From an uncultured Propionibacteriaceae bacterium (GTDB lineage: Bacteria > Actinomycetota > Actinomycetes > Propionibacteriales > Propionibacteriaceae): a stretch of DNA of 64,000 nucleotides. Both the position numbers and the translations under genes were made by a program. The DNA lies in contig CALIWR010000003.1 in the NCBI GenBank assembly GCA_938046585.1, positions 1 through 64,000 on the forward strand. The letters are read 5' to 3'. The notes beneath the pieces were generated by a model, which was not told the DNA's origin, searched no databases, and worked only from the letters and a program-made list of their open reading frames with translations. Shown here in pieces: positions 42,977 to 51,842 of the stretch (its first letter is position 1; each line of letters opens with the position of its first letter).

Positions 42977-44248
42977 ATGAAGTTGTTCCGAGGACGGCTG
43001 GGTTTCCCCCGCTGGTCGTTCACCGATGGGCTTACCAAGCCCCGCCGGGTCGCTGAACGAGACCCGAATGACGTGGACGAGGGCGAGGAGACCACCCAGC
43101 TGCCGAGGTTCGCGATGACCCATACGGCGGTCGGTGGCGTCCGGTCGGCGCTTACCCCGACCGACCGACGGCTCGCCGCCGAGCACGCCAACGCCCAACG
43201 CTCTTTCGCTGAGGCGGCGAGCGGCATCATCCAGCCGGCCCCATCACGTCCGGTCTCGACCGGCCAGCCTGACACAGCCGTACGGGCGCGCCCGGACGAC
43301 GTGAAGGATACCGAGATCACCGCGATCCGGACCAGGCGTCCCAGCCGGCCAACGGTTGAGCCCAACCAGACCCCGGCGGCTGCACGGGCCATTGCCGAAG
43401 ACCCAGGCGCCGAGCAGACCAGCGGGCCTACCGTGCCCGTTGAGAACATGCCAGCGCCGGTTCCCGAGCCGGTGTCTGCGCCTACTCCCGATCCGGTGTC
43501 CGTAGTTGTGCCCGCCGAGTCGGTGCCGGTGTCTACTCCCAAGCCGGCGCCCGCCGGGACCGGCCAGCGCCGGCCGCTCAAAGCCCAGGTCAACCTCGAA
43601 GCGCTCGAGCCTGGCCAGGTGAACCTCATTGAGCAGCTGCGCGAGTGGATGGCGGACCAGGGCGACTGGCCGGTGGCCGCTACCGAGGAGGCCGTCGACC
43701 GGGCCAGCACCAGCCATCCCGATCGGGTCTGCCCGCGGCCTGCGTATCGGGGTCTGCCGTCGCAATCGCCGGCGGTGGTACGGGCCAAGAACGGACGCGG
43801 CTTCGGTGGTCTGCTGCTGAACCGGCGCCGGCGGCGCCGGGCACGGCCGCGTCCGCCGCTCGAACTCGACGTGAACCGGCTGGACGAGGTGCTGACCGAG
43901 ACTCGGGAATCACTCGGCGCCGGCCTGATCGCGGCCACGATCTTCGAGGCCCAGACCGGCCTGCCGCTTGCCACCGATAGGGGTACGGTCGCAGCGACCG
44001 CGATGTGGCACCGCGCTAGCCACGACCTCACTGGGAGCCTGCGCCATGCCGACCTGCCCGGCCTGGGTGGGTACTACCTGGTCAAGCTGACCGGTGGCAG
44101 GATCGCGGTCGTGGTCCATGCACATCCTGATCTGGGCGCCTGCCTCACCTTCGATCTGGACCAGGTCCCGCTGGGTGAGGTCCTCCAGCGCACCATCCCA
44201 TCGGTGCGTCAGGCGGTCGCCAGTGCCGCCCAGGGCCCGAGCCGATGA
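42977..44248 (+). CDS. hypothetical protein with C-terminal Roadblock/LC7-like domain
   Basis: 423 residues. The N-terminal 220 residues are low-complexity, rich in Pro, Ala, Thr and Val (PVPEPVSAPTPDPVSVVVP), probably disordered. A basic stretch (NRRRRRRARPRPP) precedes a folded C-terminal domain (about 295-420) with LDEVLTETRESLGAGLIAATIFEAQTGLPLA and GGYYLVKLTGGRIAVVVHAHP, a pattern like the Roadblock/LC7 fold. The next gene, overlapping by four bases, encodes a stand-alone relative of this domain. Function unknown; a small-GTPase or polarity role is only a family-based guess. Confidence 0.6.
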   Translation: MKLFRGRLGFPRWSFTDGLTKPRRVAERDPNDVDEGEETTQLPRFAMTHTAVGGVRSALTPTDRRLAAEHANAQRSFAEAASGIIQPAPSRPVSTGQPDTAVRARPDDVKDTEITAIRTRRPSRPTVEPNQTPAAARAIAEDPGAEQTSGPTVPVENMPAPVPEPVSAPTPDPVSVVVPAESVPVSTPKPAPAGTGQRRPLKAQVNLEALEPGQVNLIEQLREWMADQGDWPVAATEEAVDRASTSHPDRVCPRPAYRGLPSQSPAVVRAKNGRGFGGLLLNRRRRRRARPRPPLELDVNRLDEVLTETRESLGAGLIAATIFEAQTGLPLATDRGTVAATAMWHRASHDLTGSLRHADLPGLGGYYLVKLTGGRIAVVVHAHPDLGACLTFDLDQVPLGEVLQRTIPSVRQAVASAAQGPSR

Positions 44249-44610
44249 TCGCGGCGATCGAGCAGGCTGTGGCCGAGGCCCGAGAGCAGCTTGGGCCCGG
44301 TCTGATCGCGGTTGAGGTCTGGGACTCCCGTACCGGGCTGGGGTACTACCAGTCGAACCCAGCTACCGCTGCGATGCTGAACACCGCCATCTGCGACCTC
44401 AAGGTCGCCTTGGCTGCTGGGAACAGCGGTGAACTGGATGACTGGGTGGTGCTGGACCTGGACGACCGGACTGTCGTCGTGATGCTCTGCCCGCCGTTGC
44501 TGGAGGCTGCGCTGATCCTCGACACCGCAGCGGTCGACCTGACCGACGTGCTGACCCGGACTGTGCCCGACCTGGTGGCCCGGTTCCGGTCGGTGCAGAA
44601 CAAAACCTGA
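44245..44610 (+). CDS. small Roadblock/LC7-like protein
   Basis: 121 residues. AIEQAVAEAREQLGPGLIAVEVWDSRTGLGYYQSNPATAAML aligns by eye with the C-terminal domain of the preceding protein (GAGLIAATIFEAQTGLPLATDRGTVAATAM), as do the later VVLDLDDRTVVVML and LTDVLTRTVPDLV. It may dimerise with that domain. It is followed directly by a strong hairpin, so it closes the two-gene operon. Confidence 0.6.
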   Translation: MIAAIEQAVAEAREQLGPGLIAVEVWDSRTGLGYYQSNPATAAMLNTAICDLKVALAAGNSGELDDWVVLDLDDRTVVVMLCPPLLEAALILDTAAVDLTDVLTRTVPDLVARFRSVQNKT

Positions 44611-44646
44611 GAGCCCGGGCCGCTCACCGAGGCGGCAGCCCGGGCT
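44611..44646 (+). terminator. GC hairpin closing the Roadblock-like operon
   Basis: Arms GAGCCCGGGC and GCCCGGGCTC form a perfect 10-bp stem, with a further CGC/GCG pairing inside the loop. It starts immediately after the stop codon. There is no T-tract, which is common for actinobacterial terminators. Confidence 0.65.
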
Positions 44647-44843
44647 CCGCGCTGTGGGTCTCGTCGTCTTGGGGACACGACAGACTCGCTGCAGCTAGGC
44701 AGCACCCGGCTTGGGGCAGGCACTGCGTGGCTCCATTTTAGTCGCCATTGCCCAGTCCCCAACAACGAGCGTGGCGCCGTGGATCGTGCAATCCCTATCA
44801 GGATTACCATTATCGAAAAAGCGGGGAGCTCACCAGGTGGGAT

Positions 44844-46100
44844 TCAGCCGTCCAGATCAGCCCGCAGGGCCTCGTAATCGGCGTAATCCCGCCGGTATCC
44901 GCAGACCCGGTCCAGATCCAGCCGAGAAAGCCCAGCGACAACGAACCGGGGCACCGAGACCAGCACCGTACGGGGATCGGCCAGGTGCAGATCATCACCA
45001 TGGACCCGTCCCTCTAGGCCGGAGTAGCCGATCTGGACGCAGGGCAACAGGTACGCCAAATCGCCCATGTCGCCGGCGGCGGCCGACCCGCCGCGGTCGT
45101 CAAGTAGATCGTCGATGCCCGCTACCCCCGCCTGGTATGCCTCCCGGAACGGCTGGGACAACGGGCGGTGCTGGATGAAGGGAAGATAACCGACCTCGGT
45201 CTCGATCTCCGCCCGGCCCCCAAGCGCCAGCGCCGACCCCTGGGCCATAGCGTCCAGCGAGCGGGACATCGCCACGATCGCGTCCAGGTCGGTGGCCCGG
45301 ACATCGGTGGCGACCCGAGCCGACGGCGGTACCACGTTGGTGGTCATCGGAGCCGAGGTGACGACTGGGTTCATCCGGGCCAGTACTCCATCGGGCAGCT
45401 GCTGGCGGCCCAATCCGATTGCGGTCTGGTAGAGCACCGCCATTGAGGCCGCGTTAGCCCCCGCCCAGGGCGCGAATCCGGCATGGGCGGCGGTGCCGTG
45501 AAAGGTCACCTGTTTGTACAAGAAACCGGCCAGATCGCAGTCCACTTCGACGGTCGGGCGCGAATAACCACCGCCCATGGTGTGGGTAAGGACAGCGACG
45601 GCGACATCATCGAAGACACCGAGTCGCATCGCCTCCGGTTTGCCCCCGTACCAGCGGATCTGACCACGCTCGCGCAGCTGTCGGCGGTAGTCCAGGTCAA
45701 CGTATTCCTCGGCGGGAACGAAGATCACGACCAGGTCGTACGGGAAGGGCCAGTCGCCGCTGGTCACGGCGGCCACGACCGCGCAGGCGATCCCGACCTG
45801 GGTGTGGTGCCCACAGGCGTGCACGGCTCCGGTTTCGGGGTCAGCGGCCGGGTGGGTTGGGACCGGCAACGCGTCGAGTTCCGCGATCAGCGCGACCGCC
45901 TGCTCATGCCCGGGTCCGAGTCGAACCCGCAGGCCGGTGCCGGCGAAGGTCTGGATCGCAGCGCCCGACGCGTGCCGTTCCAGGAAGGCCCGGACCGCGG
46001 AACTGGTGTAGTGCTCCTGGTAACCGAGCTCGGGATGATCCCAAAGGTCGTCGACGAGGGTCTTGACCTCGTCGTACCGGGCCTCGAACGGGTCGGTCAA
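44844..46100 (-). CDS. M20 family amidohydrolase/peptidase (AbgB-like)
   Basis: 418 residues. Metal-binding features of M20D enzymes are visible: ACGHHTQVGIA with the bridging residues, PAEEY with the catalytic Glu, a dimerisation lid domain in the middle (about 180-290, including NPVVTSAPMTTNVVPPSARVATDVRATD), and a late His in GRVHGDDLHLADP. The N-terminal LVDDLWDHPELGYQEHYTSSAVRAFLE is typical. It hydrolyses an amide such as an N-acyl amino acid or aminobenzoyl-glutamate; the substrate is not evident. It overlaps the small membrane gene. Confidence 0.88.
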   Translation of the reverse strand: MTDPFEARYDEVKTLVDDLWDHPELGYQEHYTSSAVRAFLERHASGAAIQTFAGTGLRVRLGPGHEQAVALIAELDALPVPTHPAADPETGAVHACGHHTQVGIACAVVAAVTSGDWPFPYDLVVIFVPAEEYVDLDYRRQLRERGQIRWYGGKPEAMRLGVFDDVAVAVLTHTMGGGYSRPTVEVDCDLAGFLYKQVTFHGTAAHAGFAPWAGANAASMAVLYQTAIGLGRQQLPDGVLARMNPVVTSAPMTTNVVPPSARVATDVRATDLDAIVAMSRSLDAMAQGSALALGGRAEIETEVGYLPFIQHRPLSQPFREAYQAGVAGIDDLLDDRGGSAAAGDMGDLAYLLPCVQIGYSGLEGRVHGDDLHLADPRTVLVSVPRFVVAGLSRLDLDRVCGYRRDYADYEALRADLDG

Positions 46101-46210
46101 CGACGCGCCGGGTCGGTCTCAGCCTCCCAGCCTTGTCCTTTGCCCGAGGTCTTCTTCCACACCACGCCCGCGATCACGACCAGCGCGATCACGATCAGTG
46201 CTCGCTTCAT
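46097..46210 (-). CDS. 37-residue membrane protein, DLW-39-like
   Basis: A single membrane helix (ALIVIALVVIAGVVW) is followed by a short polar tail ending WEAETDPARR. Size, the helix and the W...ATDP-like tail resemble the actinobacterial DLW-39 family of unknown function. ATG 46210 has AAGGAGGC upstream. Its stop overlaps the amidohydrolase start by four bases, so the pair is co-translated. Confidence 0.55.
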   Translation of the reverse strand: MKRALIVIALVVIAGVVWKKTSGKGQGWEAETDPARR

Positions 46211-46501
46211 CAAGCCTCCTTCATGTTGTCGAGGGTCCAGCCACCCTAGCCTGCCTCTCGGCTCACCGGATATCGGTATATCTTGACGCAAAACTAGAAA
46301 ATCACAGAAAGTCTCATCGACCTTCGGGCTTTGGCGAACGCCGACACCAGAATCTCTGTGGTGGAACCGATCGGCGCCAACCATCGGCCGGGGATGCGGC
46401 GGCAGCAGCGCCATCATGACCGAGGCGGCGCTACTGTTGCTCGGGCGGTACGCCGGTACCGTCTGCGGAAACGGCCGGATCGGCCGGACTGAGGAGGGCT
46501 G

Positions 46502-47014
46502 ATGAGTGACGGTCTGGATTTCCCACCAGAACTAGCGGAGCTGCTGGACCGGGACTTTCCGTACGAGGAGGACGGCGACATCGATTTTGAGCCGTACCAT
46601 CAGTTCCAGAGCCTGGACGAGAACGCGGACTGGATCCGGGCCTGGACCGGGAACCTCGAGCTAGACGGCGCCGAGTACCGGTTCTTCGGCCAGGACGGGA
46701 CCGGTGGTCGGGCGGGGTTCTGGTTGGCTCGTCCGGGCCGGCCGGTGCTGGAGCAGCCGGTGGTGTTCTTCGGCTCCGAGGGTACGACCGCAGTGATCGC
46801 GAGAGACTTCGCCGACCTGTGTTGGCTGATGGCTGGCGGGTCGGGGCCGATGGAGGCCGCCGAAAACTGCACCCCGATCCGACCCGACCCGCAGATTAAA
46901 GAGTTGGCCGAGGAGCTGGCCCCCGACCGGGAGGCGAAACCGAAGCACATTGTGGCCGCGGCCCGGGCCGAGTTCCCGAACTTCAGCGACGATATCGCAG
47001 CCTTGACGTGTTGA
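46502..47014 (+). CDS. SUKH/SMI1-like domain protein
   Basis: 170 residues, acidic. The pattern LPARPGRPVLEQPVVFFGSEGTTAVIARDFADLCWLMAGG resembles the SUKH (SMI1/KNR4) fold, whose members often act as immunity proteins against polymorphic toxins. No toxin is adjacent; the nearest ESX-type cassette begins 2.5 kb downstream on the other strand. GGAGGGCTG precedes ATG 46502. Family call is tentative. Confidence 0.5.
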   Translation: MSDGLDFPPELAELLDRDFPYEEDGDIDFEPYHQFQSLDENADWIRAWTGNLELDGAEYRFFGQDGTGGRAGFWLARPGRPVLEQPVVFFGSEGTTAVIARDFADLCWLMAGGSGPMEAAENCTPIRPDPQIKELAEELAPDREAKPKHIVAAARAEFPNFSDDIAALTC

Positions 47015-47096
47015 TGGTGCCGGCAGGCGGTCAGCGCCGCAGGTGGGTCAGACCCTCGCGATCGGCGGCCCCGGCTAGTCGACCGGACCAGGATGG

Positions 47097-47546
47097 TCAG
47101 TGGTCCGTCTCGTAGGCCTTGATCTCTGCGACCTTCGGGGCGTAGCTGCCGGCGGGGTCGTGACGCAGATCGAGCCAGAGGTCGACCAGGGCCCAGGCTG
47201 CGGGTATAGCGATGACGTTCTGCCCCAGGCACAGGATCTGGGCGTCGTAGTTTTCCACTGAGCCGCGTACGGTGATGAGGTCATGGGCGGTCGCGGCGCG
47301 TACGCCTCGGACCTTGCAGGCGGCGATGGCGGTGCCGACGCCGGTGCCGCAGACCAGGATGCCGCGATCAGCCCTGCCCTCGGCGATGGCCCGCCCGGCT
47401 CGGAAAGAAACTTCCGGATAAGTGAGGCCAGGCTCGGAGACATCCATCACGGAGCCGACCCGCTCGTCGCTGTTGAGGTGCTGCTGAAGAGCATTCTTGA
47501 GGACCGCGCCGTTGTCGGGGGCGCCGATGACGATCCGCATGCCCAC
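47097..47546 (-). CDS. RpiB/LacAB-family sugar-phosphate isomerase
   Basis: 149 residues, full RpiB length. It shows MRIVIGAPDNGAVLKNAL (normally GxDHxG; here Asn replaces His), YPEVSFRAGRAIAEGRADRGILVCGTGVGTAIAACKVRGVRAA with the active-site Cys, and LCLGQNVIA. RpiB interconverts ribose 5-phosphate and ribulose 5-phosphate; some relatives act on erythrulose or allose phosphates. The changed N-terminal motif makes a substrate other than ribose 5-phosphate possible. Confidence 0.85.
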   Translation of the reverse strand: MGMRIVIGAPDNGAVLKNALQQHLNSDERVGSVMDVSEPGLTYPEVSFRAGRAIAEGRADRGILVCGTGVGTAIAACKVRGVRAATAHDLITVRGSVENYDAQILCLGQNVIAIPAAWALVDLWLDLRHDPAGSYAPKVAEIKAYETDH

Positions 47547-47584
47547 AGTGTTTCAGATCTGTCTCGCGACGTGCCTGATCGGGC

Positions 47585-49426
47585 TTAGCGCCAGCGTTGC
47601 CGGCCCTGCGGGCCAACGGCTAGTCGTCCCTGCTCCCCGACGACGACGATCCGAGCCGGGTCTCGGCCGGCCGTTACCCAGGGGGATTCGTAGCGGCCGT
47701 ACCGGGCCGGGAGGTTTCTACCGTCGCGGCGTAGCCGCCCCCGGCCCAGGCGGTAGCTCCCGCGGGGGGTTTCGGCCTGCAGCCACCGACCGCGGCTAGT
47801 GAGCCGGCACCTAAGCAGCCAGTCCCGCAGCTGCTGCGGGGTCTGCTGCGACAGCTCGGCTCCGACCACTAGCCAGCCGGTGACCGGGCCAGCCAGCTGG
47901 TACTCGTCCTGTCCGCCGATCAGGGGCCCGGTGGTACGGATCCCGAGCAGCCCATCCCCAGCGCCGACCACCAGCCAGTCAGGTCCCTCTAGGAATCTGT
48001 CAAGTCGTTCCCGGGGTAGGTAGAGGTGGCTGCCGCGGAAACGTTCCCGTTCGCCGTGGCCGCGCCGGACCCGAGTGTCGTAGTGGGCCAGCAGCAGCGG
48101 CCCGTCCTGCCCGATATCGGGGTTGATGCCGTTGCCGACCCAGGCATCGGGGGTGCGGTTGCGGCTGTCGTCATCGACGAGGGCGGCGCCGGGGTGGGTC
48201 GCGAAGACTGCGATCCCGCCGGGCAGTAGCGCCTGCCAGAGGTGCTGCTGGTCTCCGAAACCGCCGGGCCGGTAGTGCTGGGCGCTGGAGATCGCGAAGC
48301 TGCGGCCGCGGTGGGTCTGGACTTCGGCCCGTTCCAGCGCGGTCCCGCGGACCACCGGGTTCAGCAGCCGGACCAGAGGCCGCAGCAGGATCCGGGGGAC
48401 CTTCAGCAGAGGCGCCAGGCCTCGGAGAAAGGGATTGCCTGCCAGGTTCCAATGCCGGTACGAGGCCATCGTGGTCTCGATGCTGTCCGCGGTGACGAAG
48501 GCCTCCATCCCCCACAGCAGGGCGCCGGTGGTCTCCGGGTCGAGCCGGTCACCGAAGACCGCGGTAGCTTCGCGGATATCAAGCCCGTGTGAGCTGCGTA
48601 CGGTGACCGGCTCGGTGCTGGCGGCGATTTCGCGTAGCACCGGCGGCACCTGGTAGCGCTGCCGCAGCAAGAACAGCATGGCGAGTTGGTCCCACGCCGG
48701 CCGCAGTGGCCGGTCGCCGAAGGCAGCCTCGACGGCCAGGTGCATCTCGGCGGTCAGCGGCTGCTGTTGTTGCCGCTGGTAGGAGCGGCCCGCAGCCGGA
48801 GAGAAGACCCCGCCAGCCAGGTGCAGGGCACAGTCGAGCAGCAGCAGGTCGAGGATCCCGGTGGCGAGGGTGACGAGTTCCGGGTCGGGTGCATGATCGA
48901 TCAGCATGCTCAGCGCGGCAACGTTCTCCTCGTAGTAGACCGGGGAGAGCCATTCTGAGAAGCCGAACCGGTAGCGCAACCGCAGCCAGCGCTGTAGCCG
49001 CCGCCGGCCCTCGCCGGCGTGTTCCCAGCCGAGGCGCCCGTCGTTGTCGAAACGTTGGTCTGCCAGCAGGGTCCCGGCCAGGTATTCGCAGGTCGCAAAC
49101 AGCACCTGGTGGTTCTCCGACCACAGGCACATCCCGTCCGAGCCGGGCTCGCTCATCCAGTATCGAAAGCCCCGTACTGTCTGCAGCGCTCGCGCCCGGT
49201 CAGCCGCGGACAGCAGCGTGCCCCCAGGGTTATCGCGCAGCAGCAGCGCGAGCAGGACCAGCACCCGGAAATCAGCGCAGTCCTGACGGGATTCGGCCAC
49301 CTGCAGCAGAGCGTCCACCTGCTCGGGCCGTACCCGGTCACTGCTGAGCAGCGCCGCCAACGCGGCGTACGTACCCACCGGGTCAGGGTCCGGCATCACC
49401 CGGTCAGCGTCCTGCATGCCGGCCAT
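47585..49426 (-). CDS. large cytosolic protein of unknown function
   Basis: 613 residues; ATG 49417 is an alternative start. No signal peptide or membrane helix. The N-terminal two thirds are helical with aromatic-rich stretches (GFRYWMSEPGSDGMCLWSENHQVLFATCEYLAG, FGFSEWLSPVYYEENVAALSMLIDHA), which recall alpha/alpha-toroid enzymes of polysaccharide lyase or glycosidase type. The C-terminal third is beta-rich with a repeated Arg/Trp pattern. I do not recognise the family. It is a single gene with a 38-bp gap to RpiB. Confidence 0.6.
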   Translation of the reverse strand: MAGMQDADRVMPDPDPVGTYAALAALLSSDRVRPEQVDALLQVAESRQDCADFRVLVLLALLLRDNPGGTLLSAADRARALQTVRGFRYWMSEPGSDGMCLWSENHQVLFATCEYLAGTLLADQRFDNDGRLGWEHAGEGRRRLQRWLRLRYRFGFSEWLSPVYYEENVAALSMLIDHAPDPELVTLATGILDLLLLDCALHLAGGVFSPAAGRSYQRQQQQPLTAEMHLAVEAAFGDRPLRPAWDQLAMLFLLRQRYQVPPVLREIAASTEPVTVRSSHGLDIREATAVFGDRLDPETTGALLWGMEAFVTADSIETTMASYRHWNLAGNPFLRGLAPLLKVPRILLRPLVRLLNPVVRGTALERAEVQTHRGRSFAISSAQHYRPGGFGDQQHLWQALLPGGIAVFATHPGAALVDDDSRNRTPDAWVGNGINPDIGQDGPLLLAHYDTRVRRGHGERERFRGSHLYLPRERLDRFLEGPDWLVVGAGDGLLGIRTTGPLIGGQDEYQLAGPVTGWLVVGAELSQQTPQQLRDWLLRCRLTSRGRWLQAETPRGSYRLGRGRLRRDGRNLPARYGRYESPWVTAGRDPARIVVVGEQGRLAVGPQGRQRWR

Positions 49427-49463
49427 CCTGCCGTACCGGCGCTCGGCGGCGCCGGTACCAGGC

Positions 49464-50576
49464 TCAGCTCACCGTGGGGATACTGTCTGCGGGATTATCC
49501 TCGTGGCTGTGGGTCTTGTCGTCCACTGCCTCACCAGTCTTGCCGATTCCGACTTTCGTCTGGGTGCTGGCGCCGGCGTCGAGCCCCCCGGTCTGCTCGT
49601 ATGAGCGCTTGTTGGCATCTCTGCTCTTGCTCTGTTGCTCTTCCGCCCGCCTGGCCTGGGTATCACCCTTACGTCGCTCGGTACGAGCGGGACGACCGCT
49701 CTTCTCCTCGGCATTGGCGTAGTGCTCGTTGGCCCTCTCCCGACGGCGATCGGCCCGCTTTTGGTGATCGCGTGCCTGCTTGGCGCTGTCTGCGGCCTTG
49801 TCCGCCCCAGCCTTCATCTGCTGGAAGCGGCCCGCCAGTTTCCCGAACCCGTCCGCGGCCTTGGTGAAGAGCTTGTTCAGCAGCTGGATATTCTTGAACT
49901 TGTCCGCGGCCTTGCTGAACAGCTTCTGGAACCAGGTGGCTACCTTGCCCATCACGACGGCATATTTGCCCGCGGCCCAGGCCATATAGGCGGCAACCGC
50001 GCTCCCCAGCGACGGGACCGCAGCCAGGGCAGCCATTACCCCCTTGGTGACCAGATCGGTGACGAGTTCCTTGATCAGGCCAACCACGACCTCCTTGATA
50101 ACGGCGACCAGGTCGGCGAGAGCGAGAGCGATGTCGTACGTGCTGTGCAGCTTATCCGCGATGGAACGCTGCAATTCGACGGCCGTCTGCTGTGCCTGCC
50201 GGTATGCCTCGGCCCCGTCGCCCTTCCAGCTCTCCAATTGCGCCTTGGTCGTGTTCACCACCTCGGTAGCCGCTTCTGCGACCTGCCTACTGGCATCTTG
50301 GAAGCTCTGCGCCCAGCTTTGGACCCCTTCCACACTGCCGGTGAGAGCATCCATGGCCTTCTTGCAGGGTGGGAGATTATTCAGGATCCAGTTCAGGATC
50401 GGTTCCAGCAGTTTCCCGACGACCCAGTTCACAGGATCCAGGAACATCCCCAGTCCGCTGAGGGCGGCCGAGATGGGAGCAGTCACGTCATCGACACCGA
50501 GATGTCCGTCTGTCCAGGCATCCTTGATGCCTCTGATTTCTGACCCCATTGGCACGAGGTTCACGACGTCGACCAT
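49464..50576 (-). CDS. long WXG-type ESX substrate with charged tail
   Basis: 370 residues. A hydrophobic N-terminal region (VNWVVGKLLEPILNWILNNL) is followed by a helical WXG domain with Trp-Lys-Gly in QLESWKGDGAEAYRQ, hydrophobic helices (about 155-215), and a highly charged coiled-coil tail rich in Lys, Arg, Glu and Gln (ARDHQKRADRRRERANEHYANAEE). The tail has no recognised toxin domain. It is the distal gene of a cassette whose internal order (EbfC-like, EspC-like, WXG) matches 5468-7243, so export by an ESX system is likely. Confidence 0.6.
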   Translation of the reverse strand: MVDVVNLVPMGSEIRGIKDAWTDGHLGVDDVTAPISAALSGLGMFLDPVNWVVGKLLEPILNWILNNLPPCKKAMDALTGSVEGVQSWAQSFQDASRQVAEAATEVVNTTKAQLESWKGDGAEAYRQAQQTAVELQRSIADKLHSTYDIALALADLVAVIKEVVVGLIKELVTDLVTKGVMAALAAVPSLGSAVAAYMAWAAGKYAVVMGKVATWFQKLFSKAADKFKNIQLLNKLFTKAADGFGKLAGRFQQMKAGADKAADSAKQARDHQKRADRRRERANEHYANAEEKSGRPARTERRKGDTQARRAEEQQSKSRDANKRSYEQTGGLDAGASTQTKVGIGKTGEAVDDKTHSHEDNPADSIPTVS

Positions 50577-50577
50577 G

Positions 50578-50883
50578 TCAGACCTCCACTATCGTCGAGG
50601 CGTCCTCGGCTGCCTGTTCCTCAGCTTCCTCGTAGGTGTTGGCTGAGGTACGCAGATTGGAGGCATAAGCAGAAAGCATATCGCCAACGCCTTTGATAAG
50701 GCCCTGGGAGCCCTGGCTGATCAAGGGCCCAATGACTCCCCACGCCGGAGCCAAAAAGAGACCCAGCATCATCGGGTCGGGATTCTGAATCACTGAGCTG
50801 ATCGAGTCCAGTTGCTGTTTTCCGTTGTCGTATGTGCCGGCTGCGGAACGCAGCCCGGCTCGATCGACGGCAAAGTCGGTCAT
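50578..50883 (-). CDS. EspC-like ESX secretion-associated protein
   Basis: 101 residues from ATG 50883. It has a helix-turn-helix plan without signal peptide; the C-terminal Tyr84-Glu-Glu-Ala-Glu88 matches the YxxxD/E type VII export signal. The upstream frame is open but overlaps the EbfC-like gene in another frame. One base separates it from the WXG gene. Likely a heterodimer partner of that protein. Confidence 0.65.
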   Translation of the reverse strand: MTDFAVDRAGLRSAAGTYDNGKQQLDSISSVIQNPDPMMLGLFLAPAWGVIGPLISQGSQGLIKGVGDMLSAYASNLRTSANTYEEAEEQAAEDASTIVEV

Positions 50884-50891
50884 CGTGCCTC

Positions 50892-51815
50892 CTACGGCGT
50901 GGTGGTGAGGGTAGTGAGGGTGGGGTCGTCGGTGCTGGTCAGCCCGGAGCCGCGCAGCAGGTCGCCGGCGGCCTGGGTGGCGCGGTGGGTGGCTTGTGCG
51001 ATCAGACGGGTGATGGAGGTCTCCAGGTCCTGGGCTGTTTTGGTACGGATGGTGACTGACAACTCCACCTCGGTGAGCTTGCCCCAAGCATCGACCTCAA
51101 CCCTCCCGTCGGCATTCTCGGCCTCGGCACGGATGGCTGCCAGGTCAGGGCCGAGCGACTCGGCGCGGTCGCTGATGGACTGGATCTCGGCGCGGATCTC
51201 GGCGTCGATCTCTGAGGCCGGACGGTCAAGGTTGATCCGGGGAATAGCGGATCGCAGACGCTCTGCGGCCCGGAATGGGTCTGGATCGTCCAGGATTGCC
51301 ATGAGTTCGTCGAGCTCCGGATCCGGCGGCAGATCGTCGATTGTCGGCCGCGCCGGGATCGTGACGGATCCGGCATCGGACTGCGGGACCCGGTCGGATT
51401 CAGGCTCCTCTGCCCGCTGCGCTGCGACATCGTCGGGGACGCTGTCGCGGATCAGACCGGCGATCGCCGGGTCACCCACGGCGGCGAGATTCGCGTTCGC
51501 TTCCGCCGCGGCCCGACGGTACGCCCGCATCAGGTCGGCCGAGATCACCGCCGCCGGTCGAGACGACGGCTCGTCGGTCAAGACCAAGGACCTCACCGTT
51601 CCCTGCGGGGCGACCGTAATCTCAACGATGCCCTCGGTGGCATGCCCCTCTGCCTGGGCCAAGGCAGCGTACGCCTGCCGCGATTCCTCAGCTGCCTTTA
51701 AAGAAACTGTCACCAGCTCGCTGATGAACGCTTCGGGATCGAAATCTGACCAGGCTGTGCGCATCTGCTGGGCAGCCTCTTCTGGGTCGCGTGGTGGACG
51801 AGATTGAAGGGACAC
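50892..51815 (-). CDS. YbaB/EbfC-like protein of the second ESX-type cassette
   Basis: 307 residues with two YbaB-like segments: an N-terminal one (about 25-110) with GIVEITVAPQGTVRSLVLTDEPSSRPAAVISADLMRAYRRA, and a C-terminal one (about 225-295) with DGRVEVDAWGKLTEVELSVT and a terminal helix. A proline/aspartate-rich linker lies between. YbaB proteins bind DNA as dimers; those linked to ESX genes have no proven role. It is paralogous in arrangement to the gene at 5468. Confidence 0.65.
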   Translation of the reverse strand: MSLQSRPPRDPEEAAQQMRTAWSDFDPEAFISELVTVSLKAAEESRQAYAALAQAEGHATEGIVEITVAPQGTVRSLVLTDEPSSRPAAVISADLMRAYRRAAAEANANLAAVGDPAIAGLIRDSVPDDVAAQRAEEPESDRVPQSDAGSVTIPARPTIDDLPPDPELDELMAILDDPDPFRAAERLRSAIPRINLDRPASEIDAEIRAEIQSISDRAESLGPDLAAIRAEAENADGRVEVDAWGKLTEVELSVTIRTKTAQDLETSITRLIAQATHRATQAAGDLLRGSGLTSTDDPTLTTLTTTP

Positions 51816-51842
51816 GAGGCCGAAGGGTAGCGAAGCAAGGGT

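Noticed and set aside
46502..47014. SUKH-like protein considered as immunity partner of the ESX cassette at 49464-51815
   Set aside because: It is 2.5 kb away on the other strand with unrelated genes between, so the link is unsupported.
49635..50543. A 302-codon plus-strand frame over the WXG gene
   Set aside because: Antisense to a gene with a WXG motif and cassette context; no domain or ribosome site.
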